Positions 20,271-30,306 of a stretch of DNA of 64,000 nt are shown in pieces (the stretch's first letter is position 1; the number at the start of each line of letters is the position of its first letter). Both the position numbers and the translations under genes were made by a program. A model generated the notes under the pieces. It was not told the origin of the DNA and did not search any database. It worked only from the letters and a program-made list of their open reading frames with translations. This DNA is from Stutzerimonas stutzeri (GTDB lineage Bacteria; Pseudomonadota; Gammaproteobacteria; Pseudomonadales; Pseudomonadaceae). The stretch lies in assembly GCA_019056435.1 (NCBI GenBank), contig CP077641.1, forward strand, positions 4,092,001-4,156,000, given 5' to 3'.

Positions 20271-21427
20271 GACTGCAGCGCTTTCTTTAGCGCCAGAACC
20301 ACCGCATCCTGCTGCTCTTCGGTCATGGTCTGGAACATCGGCAGGCTAATGGCCTCCGCGTAGTAACGCTCAGCCTCCGGGAAGTCGCCAGCCTGGAAGC
20401 CCATGCGCTGATAGTAAGGCTGCGTATGCACAGGGATGTAGTGCAGATTGACGCCGATGCCGAGCTCACGCAACGCATCGAACACCTGACGGTGGGTTCT
20501 GGCAATCTTGTCCAGTTGCAAGCGGACCACATACAGATGCAGGCCGGAGTAGCTGTCCGGGTGTTGCCACGGCGTGGTGACAGGCAGGTCGCGCAACAAA
20601 TCATCATAGCGCTGCGCCAACTGGTGGCGTCGCGCTACGTACTTGTCGAGGCGCTCCATTTGAGTAACGCCCAGCGCCGCTTGCATTTCGGTCATCCGGT
20701 AGTTGAAGCCTAAATCGATTTGCTGGTAGTACCAGGGACCGTCAGCTTCGTGCGTCATCTGAGCCGGGTCGCGCGTGATGCCGTGGCTGCGCAACAGGGA
20801 CATTTTGTCGGCCAGTTCGGTGCTGTTAGTCAGCACCATGCCACCTTCGGCGGTCGTGATGATCTTCACCGGGTGAAAGCTGAATACCGTGATGTCACTG
20901 AAGCGGCCACTACCGATGAACTCACCTTTGTACTTGCCGCCGATCGCGTGAGAGGCGTCCTCGATGACCTTGAAGCCATAACGCTGGGCCAGCTCATGAA
21001 TCGCCTGCATATCACAGGGCTGGCCACATAGATGCACTGCGACCAGAACTTTGGGCAGCTTGCCTTCACGCTCGGCACGCTCGAGCTTGTGCGCAAGGGA
21101 CTGCGGGCAGAGGTTGTAGGTCCGCGGATCTATATCTAAGAAATCTACCTGCGCGCCGCAATAGAGCCCACAGTTCGCTGATGCAACAAAGGTGATTGGC
21201 GTCGTCCACAGCCAGTCACCCTGCCCTAGCCCCAACGCCAGACAGGCGATGTGCAACGCGGAGGTAGCGCTGTTCACCGCCAGGGCATGTCGGGCTCCGA
21301 CATGCTGTGCCACATGCTGTTCGAAGCGTGGCACGACAGGTCCCTGGGTCAGAAAGTCGGATTCCAGTACAGCCACAACCGCGTCGATATCCGCCTGGGT
21401 GATGTCCTGACGTCCGTAGGGAATCAT
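20267..21427 (-). CDS. pseC: PseC, UDP-4-keto-sugar aminotransferase
   Basis: A 386-residue PLP-dependent aminotransferase of the DegT/DnrJ/EryC1 family. It converts the 4-keto product of PseB to UDP-4-amino-4,6-dideoxy-AltNAc with glutamate as donor. The N-terminus IPYGRQDITQADIDAVVAVL is typical of PseC. The PLP region includes VIEDASHAIGGKYKG and the Schiff-base lysine in FSFHPVKIITTAEGG. The gene sits three bases before the stop region of pseB and is complete. Confidence 0.93.
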   Translation of the reverse strand: MIPYGRQDITQADIDAVVAVLESDFLTQGPVVPRFEQHVAQHVGARHALAVNSATSALHIACLALGLGQGDWLWTTPITFVASANCGLYCGAQVDFLDIDPRTYNLCPQSLAHKLERAEREGKLPKVLVAVHLCGQPCDMQAIHELAQRYGFKVIEDASHAIGGKYKGEFIGSGRFSDITVFSFHPVKIITTAEGGMVLTNSTELADKMSLLRSHGITRDPAQMTHEADGPWYYQQIDLGFNYRMTEMQAALGVTQMERLDKYVARRHQLAQRYDDLLRDLPVTTPWQHPDSYSGLHLYVVRLQLDKIARTHRQVFDALRELGIGVNLHYIPVHTQPYYQRMGFQAGDFPEAERYYAEAISLPMFQTMTEEQQDAVVLALKKALQS

Positions 21428-21430
21428 GGC

Positions 21431-22429
21431 CTAGATGCTCCCGATCTTTTCGCGGTTGGCGTCGATCCAGGCTTGCAGCGCATCGTCGCTCATCCATTCG
21501 GTATTGTTGTCACTGGCATAGACGAAGCCTTCCGGCACTTTCTTGCCATCCTTGATGCGTTTAGAGCACGTCGCCCAGTTATTAATGGTCGGAAGAATCT
21601 TGAAATGCTCCGGATACTCGTATGTGTAGTAGGCATCTTCCGCACTGATCATCTGCTCGTGAAGCTTTTCTCCCGGACGTATGCCAATGACCTCCTGCCT
21701 CGCATCAGGCGCTACCACCCGAGCCAGATCAGTAACCTTCATGGAAGGAATTTTCTTAACGTAGATTTCGCCGCCTTCCATGTCATCGAAGGCGTGCCAA
21801 ACAAGCTCAACGCCCTCTTCCAACGAGATCATGAAGCGCGTCATGCGTTCGTCGGTGATAGGTAGTACGCCCTTGTCCTTGATGGACATGAAGAACGGGA
21901 TGACTGAACCACGCGAACCCATCACATTTCCATAGCGAACCACAGCGAAACGGGTGTCATGCCCACCAGCGTAGGAGTTGCTGGCAACGAACAGCTTGTC
22001 GGATGCCAGTTTCGTAGCGCCGTAAAGATTGATGGGGCTACTCGCCTTGTCGGTAGATAACGCAACGACCCGTTTGACGCCTTTATCGATACAGGCGTCG
22101 ATAAGGTTCATTGCGCCATCGACGTTCGTCTTGATGCATTCGAAGGGGTTGTATTCGGCAGTTGGGACGATCTTGGTTGCTGCGGCATGCACCACGTAGT
22201 CGACGCCGTCGAGGGCGCGGTACAGCCGATCCTTGTCGCGGACGTCTCCGATAAAGAAACGAACACGGGGATCGCCATCGAACTTCTTGGCCATGTCCCA
22301 CTGCTTCATTTCATCGCGAGAAAAGATGATGATTTTTTTCGGATTGTATTTTGCCAGTGTCATTGGAACAAACGTATTACCAAATGACCCCGTACCACCC
22401 GTTACCAAAATAGTTTGACCAGTTAGCAT
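21431..22429 (-). CDS. pseB: PseB, UDP-GlcNAc 4,6-dehydratase/5-epimerase
   Basis: A 332-residue soluble short-chain dehydrogenase that starts pseudaminic acid synthesis from UDP-GlcNAc. It has the NADP motif TGGTGSFGNTF, the active-site segment STDKASSPINLYGATKLASDK and the C-terminal RPGEKLHEQMIS. Unlike WbpM it has no membrane domain. I chose ATG 22429, which follows an AGGA ribosome-binding site at about eight bases, over the longer frame to 22447. The gene is intact. Confidence 0.93.
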   Translation of the reverse strand: MLTGQTILVTGGTGSFGNTFVPMTLAKYNPKKIIIFSRDEMKQWDMAKKFDGDPRVRFFIGDVRDKDRLYRALDGVDYVVHAAATKIVPTAEYNPFECIKTNVDGAMNLIDACIDKGVKRVVALSTDKASSPINLYGATKLASDKLFVASNSYAGGHDTRFAVVRYGNVMGSRGSVIPFFMSIKDKGVLPITDERMTRFMISLEEGVELVWHAFDDMEGGEIYVKKIPSMKVTDLARVVAPDARQEVIGIRPGEKLHEQMISAEDAYYTYEYPEHFKILPTINNWATCSKRIKDGKKVPEGFVYASDNNTEWMSDDALQAWIDANREKIGSI

Positions 22430-22443
22430 GGACAGTCCTGTTA

Positions 22444-23747
22444 TCAAGCCTTGACGATATGTTCTGCACGGGCAAGGTACTTACCACGAGCATCAATGAT
22501 TAACTGAGCACTGCTCTCAATCATGGCGAAATCAAACTTATCGTGATCAGTAGCCAGCAATACGCAATCGAACTCAGAAATAACCTCAGCGTTCAGCCCT
22601 ACACTTTTGAGATCGAAATGGTGTTCACGCATCTTGGGAAAACCGGTACATGGGGGTCGCTATATTGCACATCGGCCCCCAGATCGCGCAGCTTTTCCAT
22701 CATAAAAACGGAGGGCGACTCGCGCATATCATCAACGTTTTTCTTATATGCAATTCCAAGCACTAGAACTCGGCTTCCGTTTACGGACTTCTTCCGAAGA
22801 TTGAGCGCTGCTGCCAGCTTTCCGATAACGTAATCCGGCATCGCGGAATTGACTTCGCCGGCAAGCTCGATAAAGCGCGTGTGCAATCCAAATTCACGAG
22901 CCTTCCAAGTGAGGTAAAAGGGGTCTATCGGAATGCAGTGGCCGCCTAGGCCAGGGCCTGGATAGTACGGTACGAAGCCGAATGGCTTGGTAGCAGCTGC
23001 GCGGATAACTTCGTGAATATCGATGCCCATCTTGTCCGCAACGATTTTCATCTCGTTGACCAAACCGATATTCACCGCGCGGTGGATATTTTCCAGCAAC
23101 TTGGTCATTTCAGCAGCACGAGTGCTGGAAACCGGCACAACGCGGTCGATAACCTGGCCGTAAAGTGCCACGCCAACTTCCTGGCACGCCTGCGTGTGGC
23201 CTCCGCAGACCTTAGGAATAGTGCGCGTCGTGAAGTTCGGGTTACCCGGATCTTCACGCTCCGGCGAATAGACGAGGAACACGTCCTCCCCTACTTCGAA
23301 ACCGCGAGACTCGATACGAGGCAATAGCTCCTCATCAGTTGTGCCTGGATAGGTAGTACTCTCAAGCGACATTACCTGGCCCGGACGGAGGTGAGGGATC
23401 AGTGAATCCGTCGTGTCGAGTACAAAGCTTAGATCTGGTTCGCGGTACTTGTTCAGCGGAGTCGGCACGCACAGTATCAAAGCGTCAACCTGCTCGGCAC
23501 GCATGAAGTCAGTCGTAGCTTCAAAACCTCGATCAACTGCCAGCTGAATAGCGCTTTCAGTAATGTGTTCGATATAGCTCTTGCCTTGCTGAAGTAGGTC
23601 AACCTTCGTTTGATCGATATCCAGGCCGATAACTTTGTAGCCCACCTCGGCGTAGCGCAAAACCAGCGGCAATCCAACATAGCCAAGACCTACCACGCCA
23701 ATGATTGCGGTCCTGTCATTCAATCGCTGCAGAAGTTGTTGCTTCAT
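22444..23747 (-). pseudogene. wbpA: WbpA-type UDP-HexNAc 6-dehydrogenase (frameshifted)
   Basis: A UDP-sugar dehydrogenase of about 434 residues that oxidises UDP-GlcNAc (or GalNAc) at C6 to the uronic acid with two NAD. It shows the NAD motif [17 protein letters not shown], the central [17 protein letters not shown], and the catalytic cysteine region [16 protein letters not shown]. The C-terminal UDP-binding domain changes frame at a three-G run (22636-22638, + strand). One more base gives [20 protein letters not shown] and the natural stop at 22444. The break is probably a sequence error. Start ATG 23747. GlcNAc versus GalNAc specificity is not decidable here. Confidence 0.85.
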
Positions 23748-23791
23748 TGTTCACCTTTAAATCATAGCGAGCCGTCGCCCGTTAAAAAGAA

Positions 23792-25060
23792 CTAGCTAAG
23801 CTGTAAAGCGCCTCGGGTATCCAGTAACCGCTGGTTCGTACGTAGGCGCAACGAATGCGCGGTTAGATCTTTATGATCTACCAGCAGTACAAGAACATCG
23901 GCCAAAAGCGCTTCCGTCATATCGACTAGCGGGACATCGGCTTCGTGCAAGGCGGCTGGAACAACATCGATATGAGGCTCCACAGCCACCACCTGCCCTG
24001 GAAACTCTCGAGCTATCGCTGCAGTGATAGCCAACGCCGGACTTTCACGAAGGTCATCAATGTTTGCCTTGAAGGCCAGTCCCAGGCAGGAAATACGTAC
24101 CGACCTTCGGGTTTTGCCTGTGGTGGCGATCAGATCATCGATGAGACTACTCACCTTGGCCAGCACCCAGGCGGGCTTGCTGTCGTTTACCTCGCGAGCC
24201 GTACGGATGAGGCGGGATTGCTCCGGTGCCTGACTGACGATGAACCACGGATCGACGGCGATGCAGTGCCCGCCGACCCCAGGGCCGGGCTGCAAGATGT
24301 TTACCCGAGGATGTCGGTTGGCGAGACGGATCAGCTCCCAGACGTCCACATCGAGCTTGTCGCAGACCATCGATAGTTCGTTGGCGAAAGCGATGTTAAC
24401 GTCCCGAAAGCTGTTCTCGGTCAGCTTGCACATTTCGGCAGTGCGCGCATTGGTGATCACGCATTCGCCTTCGACGAATATCTTGTACAGGCTCGCTGCG
24501 ACCTCCGAGCAACGCGCTGTCATCCCGCCAATCACTCGGTCGTTGTGCACCAGTTCGCTCAGCACATGCCCAGGTAATACGCGCTCGGGGCAGTGGGCAA
24601 TCCGAATGTCCGAGGCTTCGCCAGCCGTTTGCGGAAACGTGAGGTCGGGGCGTGCTTCGGCGAGCCAGGCTGCCATCTTTTCAGTAGCGCCGACTGGCGA
24701 AGTAGATTCCAGAATGACCAGATTTCCGGCTTTCAATACGGGGGCGATCGCGTTGCTGGCCGACTCGATGTAGGACAGGTCGGGCGCGTGGTTGGCTTTA
24801 AACGGCGTGGGCACTGCGATCAGGAATGCGTCCGCGGGTTCTGCCACCGTAGTGGCGCGCAGGTACCCCTCGGTAACAGCAGCGTGCACGAGCATGTCGA
24901 GGTCGGGCTCGACGATGTGCACTTCTCCACGGTTAATCGTCTCGACAGCATGGGTGTTGACGTCGATGCCTATTACCTTGCGCTTGCGGGACGCAAATAC
25001 AGCTGCCGTCGGCAGGCCGATATAGCCAAGCCCGACTACGGCAATGGTGCCAAAAGTCAT
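23792..25060 (-). CDS. wecC: UDP-N-acetyl-D-mannosamine dehydrogenase WecC
   Basis: A 422-residue UDP-sugar dehydrogenase oxidising UDP-ManNAc, made by the preceding WecB, to UDP-ManNAcA. The sequence shows IAVVGLGYIGLPTAAVFAS (NAD), the central helix with TAEMCKLTENSFRDVNIAFANEL, the catalytic cysteine in GPGVGGHCIAVDPWF, and LGLAFKANIDDLRESPA. It abuts wecB by one base, so the two genes form one unit. The gene is complete. Confidence 0.93.
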   Translation of the reverse strand: MTFGTIAVVGLGYIGLPTAAVFASRKRKVIGIDVNTHAVETINRGEVHIVEPDLDMLVHAAVTEGYLRATTVAEPADAFLIAVPTPFKANHAPDLSYIESASNAIAPVLKAGNLVILESTSPVGATEKMAAWLAEARPDLTFPQTAGEASDIRIAHCPERVLPGHVLSELVHNDRVIGGMTARCSEVAASLYKIFVEGECVITNARTAEMCKLTENSFRDVNIAFANELSMVCDKLDVDVWELIRLANRHPRVNILQPGPGVGGHCIAVDPWFIVSQAPEQSRLIRTAREVNDSKPAWVLAKVSSLIDDLIATTGKTRRSVRISCLGLAFKANIDDLRESPALAITAAIAREFPGQVVAVEPHIDVVPAALHEADVPLVDMTEALLADVLVLLVDHKDLTAHSLRLRTNQRLLDTRGALQLS

Positions 25061-26194
25061 TTACTGTCTCTTAATCACGGAATTGAGTGTGTCGATGATC
25101 CGCAAGCACGCCTTGCCGTCCCCATACGGGTTATGAGCATAGGCCATGGACTGATATGTGCGCTCATCAGTCAGCAGGGTGCTTAGCCCGCTCATGATCG
25201 CTGTCACATCCGTACCCACAAGCTTTACGGTACCGGCTTCGACCGCTTCGGGTCGTTCAGTGGTGTCACGCATGACCAGAACAGGCTTGCCCAGCGAGGG
25301 GGCTTCTTCTTGTATGCCACCTGAGTCGGTCAGAATCAGATAGGCGCGGTTCATCAGGTAGACGAAAGGCAGGTAATCCAGCGGCTCGATCAAATGGATA
25401 TTGTCGATGCCTGCCAGCAAACGATTGACGGGCTCGCTCACGTTCGGATTCAAGTGGACCGGGTAGACAATGTCGATATCCGGAAAACCTTTTGCCGTTT
25501 CGGCCAGTGCTTGGCAGATTCGCTCAAACCCACCACCGAAGCTTTCGCGTCGATGCCCGGTGACCAAAACCAAACGGCTGTCCGGACGAATAAAGTCGAA
25601 TTGCCGAGCAAAGCTCTGCTGCAACGTCACGTCCTTCTGCAGCTTCGTAACCACTTGCAGCAGCGCATCGATGACGGTATTGCCTGTCACCTCGACGCCA
25701 TTCGTGACGCCCTCGCGCAGCAGATTTTGGCGGGAGGTTTCGGTGGGTGCGAAATGCAGCGTGGCGAGTGCGCCTGTCAGCTTGCGGTTGCCCTCTTCCG
25801 GCCAGGGCGAATACATGTTGCCGGTTCGCAGCCCAGCCTCGACATGAGCAACAGGTATCTGGTGATAGTAAGCGGCGAGCGTGCTGGCGAAAGTCGTGGC
25901 GGTATCGCCATGGACCAGCACCACGTCGGGCTTGAAGTCGGAAAACACCTGCTTCATGCCCTTAAGAATTGCGCTAGTGATATCCGACAGGTCTTGGCCG
26001 GGCTTCATGATGTTCAGATCGAAATCAGGGATCAGATCGAACAGGTCGAGCACCTGATCAAGCATCTGCCTATGTTGCCCGGTAACACAGACCTTTGCGT
26101 CAAAACGCGGATCGGCATGCAGAGCGAGGGCCAACGGGGCCATTTTGATCGCTTCCGGCCGTGTTCCGAAGACGCATAGGGTTTTGACTGTCAT
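25061..26194 (-). CDS. wecB: UDP-N-acetylglucosamine 2-epimerase WecB
   Basis: A 377-residue non-hydrolysing UDP-GlcNAc 2-epimerase of GT-B fold that interconverts UDP-GlcNAc and UDP-ManNAc. Family blocks are [66 protein letters not shown] and [30 protein letters not shown]. It is the first sugar-nucleotide gene of the polysaccharide operon and is complete, supplying WecC directly. Confidence 0.94.
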   Translation of the reverse strand: MTVKTLCVFGTRPEAIKMAPLALALHADPRFDAKVCVTGQHRQMLDQVLDLFDLIPDFDLNIMKPGQDLSDITSAILKGMKQVFSDFKPDVVLVHGDTATTFASTLAAYYHQIPVAHVEAGLRTGNMYSPWPEEGNRKLTGALATLHFAPTETSRQNLLREGVTNGVEVTGNTVIDALLQVVTKLQKDVTLQQSFARQFDFIRPDSRLVLVTGHRRESFGGGFERICQALAETAKGFPDIDIVYPVHLNPNVSEPVNRLLAGIDNIHLIEPLDYLPFVYLMNRAYLILTDSGGIQEEAPSLGKPVLVMRDTTERPEAVEAGTVKLVGTDVTAIMSGLSTLLTDERTYQSMAYAHNPYGDGKACLRIIDTLNSVIKRQ

Positions 26195-26227
26195 ACCATA
26201 TCCATAGCTTGAGCCGGCGCGAGGGCC

Positions 26228-27714
26228 TTATTGCGGGATTTCCAGCTGCAACGGTTGTTGCTTGTCCTGATAAATAGCGGCGAGCCTTGCGGCCAATGCT
26301 TGCTTTGCTTTTGATTCGCCGTGAACGATGCGAATTTGAGATGGCCGTCGGCGCATGCCAGTTACAAATTTCACCAAGCCTTCCTGATCAGCATGAGCAG
26401 AGTAGCCGCCAATGGTCGTCACACCGGCTCTGATAGCCAACCGCTCACCGTCAAGATCGACGTAGCCGCCCTTTGGCCCGAAGGTCTGGATTATCTGGCC
26501 CGTTGTGCCCGATGCCTGATAGCCAACGAACAGTACGTTGTGCCTCGGTTCCCCCAGCATGGCTTTCAAGTAATTGACGATGCGTCCACTTGAGCACATG
26601 CCATTACCCGCAATCACAATCGCCGGACGACCGGTACGTGCCAAGTGCCTAACCATCCGCATATGGTCGCCGTGACTATCAACCGTGATCAACTGCTCGA
26701 AGCCCAGCGGACGGCGGCCGGATTGTACACGCTTGAGCGCTTCCTGATTCCAGAAAGGCTGAAGTTCTCGATAGGCTGCAGTGAAGTGGCTGGCCAGGGG
26801 CGAGTCGAGGATGATGGGGAGCTCGGGCCAATTTGTTTCCAGCTCAACCGTCTGAGCTCTGCCGTCACGGCCGCTCACCTTAACCCTCTCCCCAGAGGGG
26901 CAGGGGATTTAGCTTGTGCACGATGGATAATCTCTTCGAGTTCGTAGAGCAGTTCCTGGGTGCGGCCGATGCTGAAAGCCGGAATGAGCGCCGTGCCGTT
27001 GTCTTCGAGGGCTTGCTCGATGACGCGCTCCAGGCGCTGCCGTCGAGTGCGGCGATCTTCATGGTTGCGGTCACCGTAGGTGCTTTCGATGACGAGTATG
27101 TCGGCGCGGTGAGGTGGCTTCGGTGCCGGCAACAGCGGGGCGTGTGGCGCACCGAGGTCGCCCGAGAAAACGACGCGTTTTTTCTCGCCCGTGTGTGGAT
27201 ACTGCAGATCGAACTCAACGTAGGCGGAACCGAGGATATGGCCGGCCCGCTGGAGACGAACGCGACAGATTAGTTCGGCGGACTCCTGCAGGGTGAACCA
27301 GGTTTTGTAAGGGAGCGCGATGATGCGCTGCTCGATCAGCTCTACATAGCGCTCGACCTGCTTCTGGTCGCGACTGACACCCAGCTTGAACGCATCTTCC
27401 AACACGATGGGCAGCAGCTTGGCTGAGGGTTCGCTGCACAGGATGGGGCCTTTGAATCCCGCAGCGAGCAGATAGGGAATTCTTCCGACATGGTCGATGT
27501 GAACATGCGTTGCGATTAAGGCCCGCACGGTGTCGAGTGGGAACTCGATATCCAGACGACCCTGCCCCGCTCTTCCGCCGCTGGACGCATCTGCACCTTG
27601 GAATAAACCACAGTCAACCAGATAACTGTTGGCCGCGTCAGCGTGCAGTTCGTGACATGAGCCGGTCACGCCGCTCACCGCACCGTGATGGGTAATTCGA
27701 GGAAAGAGGCGCAT
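26228..27714 (-). pseudogene. Beta-CASP metallo-beta-lactamase RNase-like protein, split by a short insert
   Basis: Together the two parts form one protein of the MBL/beta-CASP family (about 490 residues), relatives of RNA exo/endonucleases. The N-terminal part (26875-27714) has THVHIDHVGRIPYL, GHILGSAYVEF, SGDLGAP, ESTYGDRNH and GRTQELLYELEE. The C-terminal part (26228-26878) has ILDSPLASHFT, GNGMCSSGRIVNYL, GGYSAHADQEGL and VHGES. Between them is a C/G-rich segment, read as SPAPLGRGLR followed by a stop, that resembles a REP-type repeat. The two frames overlap by GTGA at 26875-26878, so the halves might still be made by coupled translation. It lies between ihfB and wecB; a role in the polysaccharide is not evident. 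Confidence 0.8.
26883..26908. repeat. REP-like C/T-rich palindrome inside the MBL gene
   Basis: The + strand reads CCCTCTCCCC-AGAGGGGCAGGGG, an imperfect palindrome of the dispersed type that also appears intergenically at 669-691. It coincides exactly with the point where the MBL/beta-CASP coding frame is lost. An inserted repeat fragment would explain the interruption better than a simple indel. Confidence 0.5.
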
Positions 27715-27893
27715 TGGTGGTTAGTTCCTTTAACCTGGCTCTGTGAGCAGCATCGCAAAAGCTCGGCATTCTGCCATGCGATTGACCACACACCAAGCGC
27801 GGAAAAACTAATTTTCCATGGCAACGGAACGTTTACTAATTCGGCCGTTTAAGCTCATTAGTGAGCAGATACTGCATGTAGGCATACATGCTC

Positions 27894-28178
27894 TTACTCT
27901 TCCTCATTCACCCGATCACGCAGCTCCTTCCCAGGCTTGAAATGCGGAACGTATTTGCCATCGAGTGGGACGGACTGGCCGGTCTTGGGATTACGACCGA
28001 CGCGAGGGGCGCGGTAGTGGAGGGAAAAGCTGCCGAAACCGCGGATTTCGATGCGGTCACCGGTGGCCAATGCCTGGGCCATTTGTTCAAGCATGGTTTT
28101 GATTGCCAGCTCCACGTCCTTGGAAGAAAGCAGGCCTTGCTGGGTGACGATACGTTCGATCAACTCCGACTTGGTCAT
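27894..28178 (-). CDS. ihfB: Integration host factor beta subunit
   Basis: A 94-residue HU/IHF-family DNA-bending protein with the typical [10 protein letters not shown] start, the [23 protein letters not shown] arm region and the [14 protein letters not shown] end. With IhfA it forms the heterodimer that bends DNA at specific sites and supports sigma-54 promoters and recombination. The start follows GAAGGGAAAACC. In P. aeruginosa ihfB (himD) marks the upstream edge of the O-antigen locus, as here. However rpsA, its usual upstream partner, is not next to it in this window. Confidence 0.95.
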   Translation of the reverse strand: MTKSELIERIVTQQGLLSSKDVELAIKTMLEQMAQALATGDRIEIRGFGSFSLHYRAPRVGRNPKTGQSVPLDGKYVPHFKPGKELRDRVNEEE

Positions 28179-28611
28179 GGTTTTCCCTTCGTTTTCAAGC
28201 GGCTAGATCATTTGGGTTGCGTCCGTTTGTAGCATGTTGTTCAGAGTTTGAACAGCCCAGGCGTTTGGGTCAGGTTTTGGCCTTGGTGTAGGGGCCGGAC
28301 GTTTTGCTTTGGGCGGGTGGTTCGGTGAAGCGCGATTCCCTATCGTTCCGCCAGCGGTGCGTACGGCTCCGGGGACGATGGATTTCAATTACGTGGCCCA
28401 ACCAACCGCATAAGCTGGCAACTACCGTAGGGTTGAGGATGCTTATTCATCTGCATAAGCCGAGGCGGCGTCGACTTGCTTGGTGGATCGGTGAAGCGTG
28501 ATCCACCCTACCGTTCTGGCAGATAGCAGACACAAAAAAGGGTGGACCGAAGTCCACCCTTTCTATGACTGACGAGGCTTTGCCTCATCGCGTACCGTTG
28601 CGGTTAGAGCA
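28179..28611. other. Non-coding region between ihfB and deaD with two related repeats
   Basis: No credible gene is present. Two copies of a repeat are visible: 28316-28352 and 28482-28521, sharing GGTGG.TCGGTGAAGCG.GAT and C.TACCGTTC-like ends. The second contains the inverted repeat GGTGGATC...GATCCACC (28482-28507). This looks like a dispersed pseudomonad repeat ('GTAGGGTGGAT...' type). The ihfB promoter must lie in this region but no clear -35/-10 pair was found. The deaD terminator is at its right end. Confidence 0.5.
28537..28562 (-). terminator. Intrinsic terminator of deaD
   Basis: A perfect 11-bp stem, AAAGGGTGGAC paired with GTCCACCCTTT, with a four-base loop. On the minus strand it is followed by a run of T, directly after the deaD stop codon region, as expected for a rho-independent terminator. 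Confidence 0.85.
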
Positions 28612-30273
28612 TCAATCTTCGCGATAGCGACGCAGCTTGAGTTGCTTGCCGCCGACACGGGTGTCCTTGAGCTTGCCGAGCAGGCGGTCAAGGCCGTCTT
28701 CAGGCAGTTCGACCAGGCTGAAGCTGTCGCGCACCTGGATACGGCCGATGGCTTCGCGGGCCAGGCCGCCTTCGTTGAGGATGGCACCCAGCAAGTTGCG
28801 GGCAGCGATGCCGTCACGTGCGCCCAGCGGCGTACGGCAGCGGGCACGGCCTTCGGCCAGCGGAATCGGAGCACGACGCTCGCGGTCACCGCTGCGCTCG
28901 GCGCGCTCGGAGCGCTCACGTGGCGCGCTGGTGGGAACCAGGGGTTGCTCCTTTTCCACTTCAGCGAGGGTCAATGCCTGACCATTGGTGGCTTTGCGAA
29001 GCAGCGCAGCGGCCAGGGCACGCGGACTGCAGCCAATGTCGGCAACCAGCTTGTCGAGCAGCTCGCCGTGGGTGGCTTCGGCATCGGCGACGAGCGGCGC
29101 CAGGCTGTTGGTGAGCTTTTTGATACGCGCCTCCAGCACTTGCTGGGCATTCGGCAGGCGGGCCTCGGCGACCTTCTGATTGGTGACGCGCTCGATGACC
29201 TGCAGCATGCGGCGCTCACGCGGCGTAACCAGCAGCAACGCACGGCCTTCACGACCGGCACGACCAGTACGGCCAATACGGTGCACGTAGGATTCCGGGT
29301 CATACGGCATGTCGACGTTGAACACGTGGGTGATGCGTGCCACGTCGAGGCCGCGTGCCGCGACGTCAGTGGCGACGACGATATCCAGACGGCCATCCTT
29401 GAGCGACTCGATGACGCGCTCACGCTGGTTCTGGGCGATGTCGCCATTCAGCGCGGCCGCCTTGTAGCCCTTGGCTTCCAAGGCAGCGGCCAGATCCAGC
29501 GTCGCCTGCTTGGTCCGCACGAATGCGATCAGGGCGTCGAAATCTTCGACTTCCAGCAGACGCAGTACGGCCGGGATCTTCTGATCGGCATGGACCATCA
29601 GGTGCGCCTGCTCGATACGAGCAACGGTCTGCGTTTTGGTGGCTACCTTGATGTGCTGCGGCTCGCGCAGATGCTTTTCGGCGATGGCGCGAATGGAGTG
29701 CGGCAACGTTGCGGAGAACAGCACGCTCTGGCGGCTTTCCGGCATGGCTTCGAAGATCACTTCGAGGTCATCCATGAAGCCCAGCTTGAGCATCTCGTCC
29801 GCTTCGTCGAGGACCAGAAACTGGATGGTCGACAGCAAGGCACTGTTGCGGCTCAGGTGATCGACGAGGCGGCCCGGAGTCGCGACGATGATCTGCGCGC
29901 CCTGGCGGATGGCCTTGAGCTGCGGGCCCATCGGCGCACCACCATAGACGGCCACCACGCCCACGCCTGGCATCTGCTTGGAATAGGTTTCGAATGCGGT
30001 GGCAACCTGCAAGGCGAGTTCGCGGGTCGGTGCAAGGATCAGCGCCTGCGGCTCGCGCTTGGACGGGTCGATCTTGGAGAGAATAGGCAGCGCAAAGGCT
30101 GCGGTTTTACCGGTACCGGTCTGGGCCTGGCCGATCATGTCGTGGCCGCCGAGAATGACCGGGATAGCCTGGCTCTGGATCGCCGAAGGCTCTTCGTAAC
30201 CCACCGCTGCGACAGCCGCGAGTACGGATGGATGAATACCGAGTGCGGCAAAGCCGCCGAGTTCCTGGGACAT
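28612..30273 (-). CDS. deaD: DEAD-box ATP-dependent RNA helicase DeaD/CsdA
   Basis: A helicase of about 553 residues that remodels RNA in ribosome assembly and cold adaptation. All motifs are seen in order: Q motif AIQSQAIPVI, motif I AQTGTGKT, PTRELA, TPGR, DEAD, SAT, then RGLDVARITHV and HRIGRTGRAG. The C-terminus carries a basic linker with RERSERAERSGDRERRAP and a DbpA-like RNA-binding domain. ATG 30273 (MSQELGGFAALGI) is preferred because AGGA stands upstream and the family begins there; the frame could extend to 30306. A long untranslated leader (up to about 30,500) is likely, as for other deaD genes. Confidence 0.93.
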   Translation of the reverse strand: MSQELGGFAALGIHPSVLAAVAAVGYEEPSAIQSQAIPVILGGHDMIGQAQTGTGKTAAFALPILSKIDPSKREPQALILAPTRELALQVATAFETYSKQMPGVGVVAVYGGAPMGPQLKAIRQGAQIIVATPGRLVDHLSRNSALLSTIQFLVLDEADEMLKLGFMDDLEVIFEAMPESRQSVLFSATLPHSIRAIAEKHLREPQHIKVATKTQTVARIEQAHLMVHADQKIPAVLRLLEVEDFDALIAFVRTKQATLDLAAALEAKGYKAAALNGDIAQNQRERVIESLKDGRLDIVVATDVAARGLDVARITHVFNVDMPYDPESYVHRIGRTGRAGREGRALLLVTPRERRMLQVIERVTNQKVAEARLPNAQQVLEARIKKLTNSLAPLVADAEATHGELLDKLVADIGCSPRALAAALLRKATNGQALTLAEVEKEQPLVPTSAPRERSERAERSGDRERRAPIPLAEGRARCRTPLGARDGIAARNLLGAILNEGGLAREAIGRIQVRDSFSLVELPEDGLDRLLGKLKDTRVGGKQLKLRRYRED

Positions 30274-30306
30274 GGGTCTTTTTCCTGATGCTCCGCAAAG
30301 ACCCAA

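Noticed and set aside
28642-30288. A 548-codon frame antisense to deaD
   Set aside because: It is the mirror frame of a long, high-GC, well-conserved gene and shows no domain of its own.
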